From NCBI GenBank assembly GCA_964518765.1, contig CAZFJC010000012.1:21561-85560 (forward strand): 64,000 bases of DNA, written 5' to 3'. Positions 25,386 through 34,842 of this stretch are shown here, one piece after another. Within the stretch, counting starts at the first letter, position 1. The number at the start of each line of letters is the position of its first letter. Made by a program: the position numbers and the translations under genes. The stretch comes from CAZPNX01 sp964518765. Lineage in GTDB: Bacteria > Edwardsbacteria > AC1 > EtOH8. The notes under the pieces are model-generated. The model did not search any database and was not told where the DNA came from. It saw nothing but the letters and a program-made list of their open reading frames with translations.

Positions 25386-26357
25386 CTATATTACCCCAGC
25401 CTTCATGATGTCGTGCAGATGGATGATGCCCGCCGGCCTCCTCTCCCTGTCCACCACCAGCAGCGATGTCACCCGGTGGTCCTCCATCAGCTGGGCCGCC
25501 TTCACTGCCAGGCTTTCTCGGTCGATGATCTTGGGGTTTTTATTCATGACCTCGGCCACCTTCAGGCTCATGATGTCGTCGGTCTTGGCCAGCAGCCGCT
25601 TGAGGTCCCCGTCGGTGATCACCCCGGCCAGCTTGCCACCCTCGTCCACCACCGAGGTCACCCCACGCTTGGCCGTCATCTCCAGGATGGCCTGTTTCAT
25701 GGTGCTGTCGAGCTTGACGACCGGGACGTCCGCGCCCGATAGCATCAGATCGGAGACCTTGAGCAGCAGCTTCTTGCCCAAGCCGCCCCCGGGATGCAGG
25801 CCGGCGAAGTCCTCGGGGGTGAAGCCCCGCTGTTCCAGCAGGGCGATGGCCAAAGCGTCGCCCATGGCCAGGGCGGCGGTGGTGCTGGTGGTCGGCACCA
25901 GGTCGTGGGGGCAGGCCTCCTCCTTGACCGAGACGTCCAGCACCACGTCGGCGTGGGCCGCCAGGGGCGCATCCGGCTTTCCCAGCAGGGCCACGATCCT
26001 CACCCCCCGGCGCTTGAGCATGGACAGCAGGGCGTAGAGCTCGTCGGTCTCGCCGCTCTTGGAGATGATGACGGCCGCGTCCCCTTTGCGCACCAGCCCC
26101 AGGTCGCCGTGGAGGGCGTCGGTGGGGTGCAGGAAGAAGGCCGGGGTGCCGGTGGAGGTCAGGGTGGCCGCTATCTTCTGTCCGATGAGACCTGACTTCC
26201 CCACCCCGGTGACCACTACCTTGTTCCTGGCCGCCAGGAGCAGGTCCACCGCCTCGGCGAATTTCTTATCCAGTCTTGCAGCCAGTTCCCCCAGTTCCCT
26301 GGCCTCGGCCCGGATGGCCTTCTTCCCCAGGGCTACGATTTTCCTCGAGTTGTTCAT
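25386..26357 (-). CDS. kdsD: Arabinose-5-phosphate isomerase (KpsF/GutQ type)
   Basis: KdsD converts ribulose-5-phosphate to arabinose-5-phosphate, the first Kdo precursor. The 323-residue protein has an SIS domain (residues about 25-175; VVVTGVGKSGLIG, FFLHPTDALHGDLG, ISKSGETDEL, HDLVPTTSTTAALAMGDALA) and two CBS domains (about 195-323). The start at 26357 is chosen because the upstream open frame runs through a dispersed repeat. kdsA lies two genes upstream on the same strand, and waaA is at 57-58 kb, completing much of the Kdo route. Confidence 0.94.
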   Translation of the reverse strand: MNNSRKIVALGKKAIRAEARELGELAARLDKKFAEAVDLLLAARNKVVVTGVGKSGLIGQKIAATLTSTGTPAFFLHPTDALHGDLGLVRKGDAAVIISKSGETDELYALLSMLKRRGVRIVALLGKPDAPLAAHADVVLDVSVKEEACPHDLVPTTSTTAALAMGDALAIALLEQRGFTPEDFAGLHPGGGLGKKLLLKVSDLMLSGADVPVVKLDSTMKQAILEMTAKRGVTSVVDEGGKLAGVITDGDLKRLLAKTDDIMSLKVAEVMNKNPKIIDRESLAVKAAQLMEDHRVTSLLVVDRERRPAGIIHLHDIMKAGVI

Positions 26358-26380
26358 GCTTACTTCTATAATACTAGAAT

Positions 26381-26446
26381 CCGTCACTCCTGCATAGGCA
26401 GGAGTCCATATAACTAACCTGGATCCCCGCTTTTGCGGGAATGACC
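26381..26446. repeat. Dispersed repeat upstream of kdsD
   Basis: It holds two short palindromes, actcctgcataggcaggagt and ccccgcttttgcgggg-like, ending in aatgac. Its type is common as intergenic filler in many bacteria and is related to the segments near 9.34-9.44 and 28.16-28.21 kb. Confidence 0.55.
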
Positions 26447-26464
26447 GGGTAAGTGCGGGAATAT

Positions 26465-28153
26465 CTAAAACCCGCTGACCGCTATCCCCCGCGGGTACTC
26501 CACCTGGTACTCCAGGGCCATCTCCTGCTCCTGCTGCGGGGCTAGCCGCATCTTCCACTCGATGATCCCGTTCGGCCTTTCCTTAATCCCCCACTCCTCT
26601 TTCTCGTCATCGAACTTCGGAGATATCAATTTGACCTTGATCTGGTCGTTTTTCGACACCGGGTACTGCTCATAGACTGTGATTAGCTCGTCGTCCTTCT
26701 TCAGGTTCTTCACCTTGATCGAGTAGGCATAGGTCTTTTTTACCCTCTTCCCGTCCTCGGTCAGATCTTTCAGTTTCTTCCGGGTGATCTTGATCCCCTC
26801 GTCCACCCCCAGCGAGGCGTCGAACTTCTCCGACGGAATGACCGTTCCTATGGCCGAGCCCCCCACGAAGTTGTTCCCGAAGAAGACGTTGATGTCGCCG
26901 GCCATGAACGGGTATTCGGTGGTGTTGGTCACCTTGGCCCGCAGGTAGGCGTGAGGTTTTAACCTGGGCACCGCTGTGTACTCGAACTGCGCCTCCAGCT
27001 TCTCGAAGGCGATCGGTATCTTGTGCGGCTCCCCGTCGGACGGAATGTCGTTCATCCCCGGGGTAGCGAAAACGTACGAGGTGCCCATGGCCTCAACCTC
27101 CGAGGCGGCTATCCCGATGTCCTCTCCACGGCCGCCGCGCGCCTCCAGGGTTGTTTGCTCCATGTCCACCGGCATAGGCTCCTGGGCTAGGTTCATCTGC
27201 ATCTTTGTCTGGGCCACGTTTTGCCTGGCCTGCAGCTCAGCCGTTCCCTTGCGGTAGGCCTGTCTGGCGATGTCCAGGTACCAGGCGGAGACGGTCGGCA
27301 TCTCGCCGGACACCGAGGGCCGGGCGGTGGACAGCACCACCTTGACGTCCTTCCAATCCTCCCCGGTCCTCTGGTAGATGACACCGTAGTAGGAGAACTC
27401 CACCTCCTTGCCCTCGGGGCTGACCCTGATGTCGTACACCGGGTGCCAGGCCGCGCCCATCATCATGTAGGAGACCTCCAGCTCCAGGGTCCCGGCCCGC
27501 TCAACCGTCAGATTGACTGCGATCGTTTTCCGTGTCGTCTGCCCGCCCGAGGAGATGCGAGCCAGCCGCTTCTGGACCGCTTCCATCCTTTGCTCCAGGG
27601 ATTTCCTGGACTTCTCCAGCGCCCGCACCTCCCTGTTCAGCGCCTCGTACTTGGAGTCGTAGAACCCGAATAGGCTCATCCACTGGTTGACCGAGGGCAT
27701 GGGCGCCTTGTCCTGCTCACGGGAGCGTGAGTCCGAGGTGCTTGCAGTTTTGATCCTCTCCAGGAAGTCGGTCTCCTTGTTGATCAGGTCGAGCCGGTCG
27801 TTCATCGACTGCACCTGCTCCCGCAGCTGGCTGAGAGTGTCCTCCAGCGCCTTGTAGGCCCTATTGGTCAGGGTGTCCAGGTACTGGGTCTCCACCTTGA
27901 CCCCGGAGATCTTGGCCTCGGCTGAGCCCGAGCCCGAGGCCCGCACCGAGTTGTCGAAAAGCCCGGCCGGCAGGTCGGTGAACTTCACCAGGTGCTCGCC
28001 CGGCCCGTAGGATTGCTTGTGGACCCGGGTGATCTCGCAGCGGTCGTTATAGACCACCGCCTGGCCGATCCTGGCCCTCTGCTCAATGACCTGGACGCCG
28101 AAGGCGCCGGCCGCCATAGCCAGCAGGGCCAGGGGCAAAGCGATTCTCTTCAT
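26465..28153 (-). CDS. MuiA-like DUF4140/DUF4139 secreted protein
   Basis: The 562-residue protein has an N-terminal signal peptide (1-19) followed by the DUF4140 segment (VVYNDRCEITRVHKQSY, HLVKFTDLPAGLFDNSVRA), a central coiled coil (about 90-205, heptad-rich with long Arg/Lys/Glu helices) and the DUF4139 domain (VSYMMMGAAWHPVYDIRVS, STARPSVSGEMP, KLEAQFEYTAVPRL). The family was named from 'mucoidy inhibitor A', but its biochemical role is unknown. It lies between kdsA and kdsD on the same strand, suggesting an envelope role. Confidence is for family, not function. Confidence 0.85.
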   Translation of the reverse strand: MKRIALPLALLAMAAGAFGVQVIEQRARIGQAVVYNDRCEITRVHKQSYGPGEHLVKFTDLPAGLFDNSVRASGSGSAEAKISGVKVETQYLDTLTNRAYKALEDTLSQLREQVQSMNDRLDLINKETDFLERIKTASTSDSRSREQDKAPMPSVNQWMSLFGFYDSKYEALNREVRALEKSRKSLEQRMEAVQKRLARISSGGQTTRKTIAVNLTVERAGTLELEVSYMMMGAAWHPVYDIRVSPEGKEVEFSYYGVIYQRTGEDWKDVKVVLSTARPSVSGEMPTVSAWYLDIARQAYRKGTAELQARQNVAQTKMQMNLAQEPMPVDMEQTTLEARGGRGEDIGIAASEVEAMGTSYVFATPGMNDIPSDGEPHKIPIAFEKLEAQFEYTAVPRLKPHAYLRAKVTNTTEYPFMAGDINVFFGNNFVGGSAIGTVIPSEKFDASLGVDEGIKITRKKLKDLTEDGKRVKKTYAYSIKVKNLKKDDELITVYEQYPVSKNDQIKVKLISPKFDDEKEEWGIKERPNGIIEWKMRLAPQQEQEMALEYQVEYPRGIAVSGF

Positions 28154-28236
28154 TCTCCTCCTCTCGTTGTCATGCCGGCGAAGGCAGGCAACCAGAGAAA
28201 AGCCATGGATTGCCTCCTCCGGAGAAATGACACTGT

Positions 28237-29067
28237 TTATTGTATATATCGCTTGGCTATTTCGTTTATTTCAATCAAGCTCTCCAGCAGCCGCTCCAGC
28301 CTTTCTAGCGGCAGCATGCTGGCCGCGTCGCACTTGGCCTGGCACGGGTTGGGATGGGTCTCGATGAAGATGGCCTCGCAGCCGGCCGCCGCTCCGGCCC
28401 GGGCCAGCGGCTCGATGAACTCGGGCGACCCGCCGGCCGGGTCGGATGACGGTTTGCCGTACTTCCTGATTGTATGAGTGACGTCGAAAACCACCGGGTA
28501 GCCGAAACCTCGCATAATCGGCAGGGATTTGAAGTCCACCACCAGGTTATGATAGCCGAAACAGGTGCCACGTTCGGTCAGCAGGATGCGGTCGTTGCCC
28601 GCCGCCTCGATCTTTTTGACGATGTGCCCCACATCCTCGGGAGCCAGGAACTGGCCCTTTTTGACGTTGACCACTTTGCCGCTCCTGGCGACCTTGAGGG
28701 TCAGCTCGGTCTGCATGCACAAATAGGCCGGTATCTGGATGACGTCCAGCACCTCGGCCGCCGGCCCCACCTCCTCAGGGTAGTGCACGTCCGACAGAAC
28801 CGGCACATCAAAGGTATGTTTAACCTTTGCCAACATCTTCAAACCTTCGTCGAGCCCCGGCCCTTGGTAGGACTTGGCCGAGGAGCGGTTGTCTTTCCTG
28901 TACGAGGCCTTGAAGATGAAGGGCATCTTCAGCTTATCGGCTATCCTCTTGACCTCCTCGGCCGTCTTCAGGACCACCGATTCATCCTCCAGCACGCAGG
29001 GCCCGGCGATGAGGGCCAGGGGTGAGTTCCCACCGACGTTTATCTTACCGATCTCAAGCGTTTTCAT
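28237..29067 (-). CDS. kdsA: 3-deoxy-8-phosphooctulonate (Kdo-8-P) synthase
   Basis: KdsA condenses arabinose-5-phosphate with PEP. The 276-residue protein shows LIAGPCVLEDE, FKASYRKDNRSS, VLSDVHYPEE, the CMQTELT loop, LTERGTCFGYHNLVVD and FIETHPNP. Cys in GPC, where the E. coli enzyme has Asn, marks the metal-dependent class. The start overlaps the upstream TPR gene by 14 bases, so expression is tied to that signalling string. The pathway continues with kdsD here and waaA at 57-58 kb. Confidence 0.96.
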   Translation of the reverse strand: MKTLEIGKINVGGNSPLALIAGPCVLEDESVVLKTAEEVKRIADKLKMPFIFKASYRKDNRSSAKSYQGPGLDEGLKMLAKVKHTFDVPVLSDVHYPEEVGPAAEVLDVIQIPAYLCMQTELTLKVARSGKVVNVKKGQFLAPEDVGHIVKKIEAAGNDRILLTERGTCFGYHNLVVDFKSLPIMRGFGYPVVFDVTHTIRKYGKPSSDPAGGSPEFIEPLARAGAAAGCEAIFIETHPNPCQAKCDAASMLPLERLERLLESLIEINEIAKRYIQ

Positions 29068-30550
29068 TATTCCGCTTATACCTTTCGCCTATTTTCGACG
29101 ATTTCTCTGGGAAATACCCTGCCTTCAGCTCATCCAACCTCTCCCGGTATTCCACCTTTCCCGACCTCTCCCACAGACCCTTGAACAGCCGTAACGACTC
29201 TTCCTTCCTGGCTTGGTCACGGGTCAGCCGGAATATCTGAAAGCTCACTTCAGCTTTTTCTTTGTCGCCCTCCTGCTCCCGCAGCATTTTCTCCAGGCCG
29301 GCGGCGGCCGCCTCCCTGTCGCTCTCTCCGAGAATTCTCAGCCTTAGCAGCTCGGCTTGGAAGATGATCTCCCGGCGTCCCAACTCCCGGGCCACCCGGC
29401 CGGCGCGTTCTAGATACCGAGAGGCTTCCCCGTTCCTGCCCAGTCGGTGCTTGAGCTCGGCCATCAGCCAGCAGTTCTGGCTCAAGTGATAGTTATTATC
29501 TATGCTCTCGGCAATCTCTATCCCGCGCTCCAGCAGCCCTTCGGCCTCGGCCAGCTCGCCCGTCCTCAGGCGCAGCTTGGCGAAGTTGCCGCACAGCCGG
29601 GCGATGTCCTCGACGTTGTCCAGCTCCTCGGCCATACGCATGGCCCGCTCGAAATGCAGTCGGCTTTCCTCCCAGCGCCCCCGGGCCAAAGCGGCCATCC
29701 CCATGTCGTCCAGGGCCACGATCATCCCGGGCTTGTCGTCCAGCTCCTCGGTTATCTCCAGGTATCGCCGGAAGGACTCCTCGGCCCGGTCGGTCTCGTC
29801 CAGCTCGAACAGGATGGAGCCGATGTTGCCCACCGCGTAGCTGATCACCTGCCGGTTGCCCAACCGCTGGGCCAGCTCCAAGTAGCGGCGCCCGAAGTCC
29901 AGGGCCTCGGGGTATCTGCCCTGCTCTTGGTGGATCATGCCAATGTTGCCGGTGGCGATGGCTTCGGTCTCCAGGTCCCCGGTCTCCCGTGCCAGCCTGG
30001 CCGCCTCCTGGTAGTGTTCGATGGCCCCGGAGAAGTCCCCCCGCTCGTAGCAGATGATGCCGATGTTGCCCACCGCCCGGCTGACGCTCTGCCGGTTACC
30101 AGATTCCCTGGCGATCTCCAGCGCCTGCCTCAGCGATTCCAGGGCCTGGTCGTACTCGCCCCGGTTGTGCTGGATGTTAGCCAGGTTGCTCAGCACCCTT
30201 CCCAGGCCCGGCCGGTCCCCCAGCACCCGATAGAGCTTTTCCGCCCTTTGCAGATATCCCTCTGCCTCCGGATAGCGCCCCCGATTGACCTCCAGGCTGC
30301 CCAGACGATTGAGGGCATCGGCCAGCAGAGCCTGGTCGTCCGCGGCGCTGAATCGATCCCTGAAGCCTAGAAGCACCCTTTCGGCCTCATTCCATAGCCC
30401 CACCGTCTCCAGGATGTCCAACCGCTTCTCCTGGACGGCATAGGGAAGGTAGCCACCTCCCCTCCCTGGGGCCGGAATCTGCAGCCATAGCATCCTCGGT
30501 CGATAGCGGTGCCGGCGTCCTTCATCGCCGAGAATTACCCCTTGGTCCAT
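29054..30550 (-). CDS. Tetratricopeptide-repeat protein
   Basis: About ten TPR units of the Rapsyn/LGN type fill the 498-residue protein (for example ALESLRQALEIARESGNRQ, SRAVGNIGIICYERGDF, AIATGNIGMIHQEQGRY). No signal peptide or catalytic domain is seen, so it is a cytoplasmic scaffold. The ATG at 30550 is chosen; a TTG at 30580 would overlap the preceding gene by eight bases. It overlaps kdsA and follows the phosphoesterase-DsbD fusion. Its repeats resemble those of the cyclase-AAA-TPR protein (52.4-55.8 kb) and the TPR protein at 55.9-57.3 kb. The partner is unknown. Confidence 0.8.
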   Translation of the reverse strand: MDQGVILGDEGRRHRYRPRMLWLQIPAPGRGGGYLPYAVQEKRLDILETVGLWNEAERVLLGFRDRFSAADDQALLADALNRLGSLEVNRGRYPEAEGYLQRAEKLYRVLGDRPGLGRVLSNLANIQHNRGEYDQALESLRQALEIARESGNRQSVSRAVGNIGIICYERGDFSGAIEHYQEAARLARETGDLETEAIATGNIGMIHQEQGRYPEALDFGRRYLELAQRLGNRQVISYAVGNIGSILFELDETDRAEESFRRYLEITEELDDKPGMIVALDDMGMAALARGRWEESRLHFERAMRMAEELDNVEDIARLCGNFAKLRLRTGELAEAEGLLERGIEIAESIDNNYHLSQNCWLMAELKHRLGRNGEASRYLERAGRVARELGRREIIFQAELLRLRILGESDREAAAAGLEKMLREQEGDKEKAEVSFQIFRLTRDQARKEESLRLFKGLWERSGKVEYRERLDELKAGYFPEKSSKIGERYKRNNENA

Positions 30551-30572
30551 TTCTTCAAAGAACTGCTGGCCG

Positions 30573-32945
30573 TCAGCCAAGCATCAGATACATCAACCCC
30601 AGGCTCATGGCCAGGAACAGCAGAGCGGTGGCCAGCTTGACCCCGGCCACCGAGGCCTGGGCCCAGGCGGCGATGCGCTTCGAGGACACGCCCCAAAAGG
30701 CGATGACGAAGGTGATGATCATCGGCACTTCGAACATCAGATTGTAAAGAAGCAGATACCCGAAGGCCTGCATCCGGTAGGTGGAGATCTGGCTGACGAA
30801 GGCGATGGTCGGCAGGTAAACCTGCCCGGTGCAGGCGAACTCCAACAGCGAGGTGATCAGCCCCACCCCGAAGGCCCCGCCGATCAGCCCGCCCGCCCCC
30901 ATCCTTTCCCGGATGATCCGGTGGATCCTCTGCTTGGTCGCGGTGGAGAGCTGGAGATCCATGCCCGAAAGCTCGCCCCGGCGTGCTTTGAGGTAATCCC
31001 GAAGATTGTAGAAGGCCAGCACCAGCCCGGCGATGATGGCCAGCCAGTAGAAAATCTTGCTTATCAGCGGCAGGGCCTTGAGCGTCATCAGAAACGACAG
31101 CCCGCCCACTCCGATCAGGAAGTAGACCAGGAAGTCGGCCAGGGTGTAGGTGGCCCCCACCGCCAGGATCTCCCAGCGCTGGCGGCCCACGAAGGCCAGA
31201 TAGGAGATGAAAAAAACCAGCACCGCCAGGGAGCAGGGATTGACGCCGTCCAAGAGGCCGGCCCCGATCACCCCCCACAGGCCGAATGATCGAAAACGCT
31301 CCAACATGCTCTGCCTGGCCTGAGGAAGTTTATGCCCTGCCTCCAGCCAGGGGATTATGCCGCTGCCGTTCCTGTACTTTTCCAGCAGCCTGCCCAGTTG
31401 GCTGTCGTTCACCTGGTCGCCTGTCAGGTAATCCTGTCCCACAAAAGCCGAGGGGGCTATCATCCGTTGGGATTCCGGCACCTGATACAACAGGCCCAAG
31501 GCTTCCGCCAATAATTTTGATGAATCGGAGGATATCTCTATCTTTTTAATCGAGAGATTGGGATACCGCGCTTTGAGCGCCCGGAGCATATACTCAGCCC
31601 GATCGCACTTGGGGCAGCGGGCGTCGGTGACCAGGGCCAGGTAAATGGAATCAACCTCTGAGTTCTCGGGTAACGGCCCGGCGGACGTGTCCCTGCCCGC
31701 CTGCGGAGGTTTTTGGATATCGGGCTTACTCTTGGCCGACGCCGCCTTGGCCACCTCGGCCCTCAAATGCTTCTCGATCTCCTCCACCCCGCCCAGTATC
31801 CGCCGGCCGATGACCGCGGCCGGGATCTGGTTGTTGCGGTCGCCCCAGCGTTCCTCGATGTCCAGCAGCCTGCGGTATTCCAGGGGATCGTCCACGCTTC
31901 GGTAGGTGATCTTTAGCCTTCCCGGGTAATCCCTGACCAGGGCGGTCAACAGGCCCTCCTTGAGCTTCTCGCAGTCCGGGCAGTCCGGGGCGAAGAAGAC
32001 GTCCACCGCGATATCACCGTAGCCCTGGACCCTGACCGCGGCGTGGCCTCTGGGGATGTAGGTCCCAACGATGGCGGTGATGTCCGGATCGTCCGGAAGG
32101 TCCGAGTTTATGCCCAGAAGCTTGGAGGATCTTAAGCGCCACCGTCCGTCCTGGAGCTCCATCCAAGCCTGGGTGAGCCAGGCAGCCTTGGAGCCGGCCT
32201 CTATGATGGGAACGCCGTGGGACCGGTCCGCCTCCCTGATCTCGTTCTGGGTATGCCCCCCGATTATCAGGTCCAGCTCGGGGAATTCTGAGGCTATCTC
32301 CTGCTCCTTCTCGTATCCCAGATGGGAGAGCAGGATGATGGCATCTGCCTTGGGCCTGACCTCGGAGACAAGAGACCTCAGGACCGAATCGGGGTCCAGG
32401 ATCTCCAGCTCCCGGGACACCTCGGCCGGATAGTACTTGAACACCTGCTGGCCCATAAGTCCGATGGCGGCCACCCTGATACCCCCGACTGCGAAAATGC
32501 GGTATCCGCCGACCAGCTCCTTGCCCCTGTGCCTGAGGTTGGCCGCCAGAAAATTCACCCTGAACTTAGAGGAGAGCTCCTGGAAATAGTCCACCCCCCT
32601 GGAGAGCTCCTGGTCGCCTAGGGCCACCGCCTGATAGCCCATGGCCTGGTAGGCGGCCAACACCAGGGAGTCGGTTTTCCTGTCCGAGTCCAGCCCCCAG
32701 ATGTCCCCGGAGTCGAATAGCAGGTGGCCCGGGTGACCTCCTGTTATCTGTTTGATGAGCGAGTAACGCTTGGCCAGCCCGCCCTTGGGCTCGCTGGGGC
32801 ACTTGCAGGGATAGAGATATCCGTTATTGGCGTTGGTCTGCAGGATCAAGAGCTGATGCGGTCCGGCCTGGGCCCGGGCGTTGGAAGCCAGCATCATGGC
32901 TGCCGTCATCAGCAGCCACCATATGTGATATTTTCTCCGGGTCAT
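30573..32945 (-). CDS. Metallophosphoesterase-like / two thioredoxin-like domains / DsbD-CcdA-like membrane fusion protein
   Basis: The 790-residue protein has a signal peptide (about 1-25) and a 5'-nucleotidase/UshA-like domain (30-300; LLFDSGD, ILLSHLGYEKE, IIGGHTQ). Two thioredoxin-like segments follow, with CPDC at 322-325 and CPKC at 444-447. The DsbD/CcdA-like membrane domain has its conserved cysteines at Cys571 (GVNPCSLAVLV) and Cys705 (EFACTGQ). The phosphoesterase half appears degenerate, since the usual metal-binding DxH of the first motif is replaced by NANNGYLYPCKC. The architecture suggests electrons passed from the cytoplasm through the membrane domain to periplasmic thiols. 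I know of no standard name for this fusion. Confidence 0.8.
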   Translation of the reverse strand: MTRRKYHIWWLLMTAAMMLASNARAQAGPHQLLILQTNANNGYLYPCKCPSEPKGGLAKRYSLIKQITGGHPGHLLFDSGDIWGLDSDRKTDSLVLAAYQAMGYQAVALGDQELSRGVDYFQELSSKFRVNFLAANLRHRGKELVGGYRIFAVGGIRVAAIGLMGQQVFKYYPAEVSRELEILDPDSVLRSLVSEVRPKADAIILLSHLGYEKEQEIASEFPELDLIIGGHTQNEIREADRSHGVPIIEAGSKAAWLTQAWMELQDGRWRLRSSKLLGINSDLPDDPDITAIVGTYIPRGHAAVRVQGYGDIAVDVFFAPDCPDCEKLKEGLLTALVRDYPGRLKITYRSVDDPLEYRRLLDIEERWGDRNNQIPAAVIGRRILGGVEEIEKHLRAEVAKAASAKSKPDIQKPPQAGRDTSAGPLPENSEVDSIYLALVTDARCPKCDRAEYMLRALKARYPNLSIKKIEISSDSSKLLAEALGLLYQVPESQRMIAPSAFVGQDYLTGDQVNDSQLGRLLEKYRNGSGIIPWLEAGHKLPQARQSMLERFRSFGLWGVIGAGLLDGVNPCSLAVLVFFISYLAFVGRQRWEILAVGATYTLADFLVYFLIGVGGLSFLMTLKALPLISKIFYWLAIIAGLVLAFYNLRDYLKARRGELSGMDLQLSTATKQRIHRIIRERMGAGGLIGGAFGVGLITSLLEFACTGQVYLPTIAFVSQISTYRMQAFGYLLLYNLMFEVPMIITFVIAFWGVSSKRIAAWAQASVAGVKLATALLFLAMSLGLMYLMLG

Positions 32946-33835
32946 TTTTCCTGAACTATGGTCTCGGTGTCCCCCTCGCGGTCTATGTCCTCCAAGAGCC
33001 TGGCCAGATCACGGGCCATCCCGGCCAGCGCCCTCCAGCCTAGATAGCGGTCCAGGGCCCGCAGCATCTCGCCGGCCGAACGATAGCGTTCGGCGGCCCT
33101 GGTCCGCAACGACCGCCTGATGATGGCGGCCATCCCCCAGTCGTGGTAGGGTGAACGCCAGAAGGCCGAGGGGTATTTCCCGCGACAGATAGCAGCCGTC
33201 ACCCCTTGTCCGTCGCCGCCGGTGAAGGGTTTCCTGCCGGTGACCATCTCGTAGAGCAGTATCCCCAGGGAGAACAGGTCCGAGGAGAAGGTGACGGTGC
33301 CCCCCGAGGCCTGCTCCGGCGACATATAGTAAGGGGTCCCCACCACCACCCCGGCCGTGGTCAGGTCCGATCCGGAAACCTCCCGGGCAACCCCGAAATC
33401 GGTGAGCTTGACCAGCCCCTCCCTCGAGATGAGGATGTTCCTGGGCTTGATGTCGCGGTGGATGACGCCGCGGCGGTGGGCGCACTCCAAGGCGGCGCAC
33501 ACCTGCCGGGCAATGCCGGCTGCCGTCCTCGGGGGCAGAGGCGCCTGGCGCTCGATGACGGTGGCCAGGTCCAGGCCGTCCACGAACTCCATCACCAGGT
33601 AGCCCGAGCCGCCGTGGCGGAAATAATCGAAGACCTCGATGATGTTGGGGTGCTGCAGGCCGGCGGCGATGGCCGCCTCCTTATCGGCCCTTTCAAGGTC
33701 GCCCTCTCCGGGCGAGGTCCTCTTGATCACCACCAGGCGGTCGAGCGAGCTCTGGACCGCGGTGAAGATCCGTCCCATGCCGCCCCGGCCCAGTTCGTCC
33801 ACTATCCGGTAGCCGCGCGGAAAGTTCTTATCCAT
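32942..33835 (-). CDS. Hanks-type serine/threonine protein kinase, soluble
   Basis: The 297-residue protein is a complete catalytic domain: GRGGMG glycine loop, Lys in VVIKRTS, HRDIKPRNIL catalytic loop, DFG, and the activation segment GTPYYMSPEQ followed by DLFSLGILLYEMVTG. It has no transmembrane or extracellular sensor domain, unlike PASTA-type kinases; a helical tail of about 50 residues follows. It is overlapped by eight bases by the upstream FHA-GGDEF gene and by four bases by the fusion gene downstream, so the three are translated together. The FHA domain next door is a plausible phospho-threonine reader of this kinase; that is inference. Confidence 0.92.
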   Translation of the reverse strand: MDKNFPRGYRIVDELGRGGMGRIFTAVQSSLDRLVVIKRTSPGEGDLERADKEAAIAAGLQHPNIIEVFDYFRHGGSGYLVMEFVDGLDLATVIERQAPLPPRTAAGIARQVCAALECAHRRGVIHRDIKPRNILISREGLVKLTDFGVAREVSGSDLTTAGVVVGTPYYMSPEQASGGTVTFSSDLFSLGILLYEMVTGRKPFTGGDGQGVTAAICRGKYPSAFWRSPYHDWGMAAIIRRSLRTRAAERYRSAGEMLRALDRYLGWRALAGMARDLARLLEDIDREGDTETIVQEK

Positions 33836-34802
33836 CGGACGTAGCCACCCGGTTCCGCCCCTCGGCCTTGGCCCGGTAGACCGCGGCGTCGGCGCGACGC
33901 ACCAGGTCCTGCCAGCCTTTATCCTTGGGACGCCGGCAGGCCACCCCCAGGCTGGCCGTCACCGAGAAACCGGTCAGCTCCCGGCTGCGCCCTTCCAACA
34001 GCTTCCTGATGGACTCGGCGGCAGAGGCGGCGTCCCCGGCCTCCATCCCGGGAAAGGCGGCTACGAACTCCTCGCCTCCATAGCGGGCCACCAGATCGTC
34101 GCGGCGGCAGACGGAGCGGATCAGCCTGGCGGCCGCCCTCAAGGCCCGGTCCCCGGCCTGGTGCCCGCGGCCGTCGTTGATCCGTTTGAAATGGTCCAGG
34201 TCGATGAACACCAGCGACAGCGGGCTTCGGTTACGGACCGACTGCCTCCATAAAAGATCCATCTCCTGTTCGAAGTGCCGGCGGTTGTGCAGGCCGGTGA
34301 GCCGGTCGCGCCGGGCCATATCCTTGAGTTTCCGGCGGCTGCGTTCGGCCGTCAGCCTGAGCCGCAGCAGGTCGCGGGCCTCCCCCCGGCCGCCCAGCTT
34401 GCGGCCTAGTTCCATAAATTGGAGTCGCAGCCCCACCGTCTCCTGCCCCAACCTTTCAGCGCAGGTGGCCTCGTCGGAAAGGTTCAGCCCCCGCCCGTCA
34501 TCGTAGATCAGAGTGGTGGAGCCCAGCCCCAACTCGTCGCCGTGCTTCAGGGGTCGGCTCTTTGTCCTGGCCCCGTTGACGAGGAGCCCGTTGGTGCTGT
34601 CCAGGTCCTCGACGTGCCATCTTCCCCCGGAGAGGTATATCCGGGCATGCTGGCGCGACACCAGCTTGTCGCCCAAGACCAGGTCGCAGCCAGAACTGCG
34701 TCCCAGCAGGCGGTCCCGCCCGTCGAGCTCCAGCCTCTTGATCAGGACCCCGTCGTCCACCAGGTTGAGGGAGGGGACGCCCTTTTCCGATGAGTCAGTC
34801 AA
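33828..34802 (-). CDS. FHA-GGDEF diguanylate cyclase
   Basis: The 324-residue protein starts with an FHA domain (about 25-100; LLGRSSGCDLVLGD, VSRQHARIYL, DSTNGLLVNG) that binds phospho-threonine peptides. A helical linker follows, then a GGDEF domain with active-site GGEEF. The inhibitory I-site RxxD (RRDD) lies five residues before GGEEF, so product inhibition is likely intact. The start is a TTG; no ATG or GTG upstream keeps the FHA domain whole. The kinase gene follows with an 8-base overlap, so phosphorylation by that kinase may control c-di-GMP synthesis. Confidence 0.92.
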   Translation of the reverse strand: MTDSSEKGVPSLNLVDDGVLIKRLELDGRDRLLGRSSGCDLVLGDKLVSRQHARIYLSGGRWHVEDLDSTNGLLVNGARTKSRPLKHGDELGLGSTTLIYDDGRGLNLSDEATCAERLGQETVGLRLQFMELGRKLGGRGEARDLLRLRLTAERSRRKLKDMARRDRLTGLHNRRHFEQEMDLLWRQSVRNRSPLSLVFIDLDHFKRINDGRGHQAGDRALRAAARLIRSVCRRDDLVARYGGEEFVAAFPGMEAGDAASAAESIRKLLEGRSRELTGFSVTASLGVACRRPKDKGWQDLVRRADAAVYRAKAEGRNRVATSDG

Positions 34803-34842
34803 GTCGCCTCAACTGCAGCGCCTCAACGCCTCTATGACAAAA

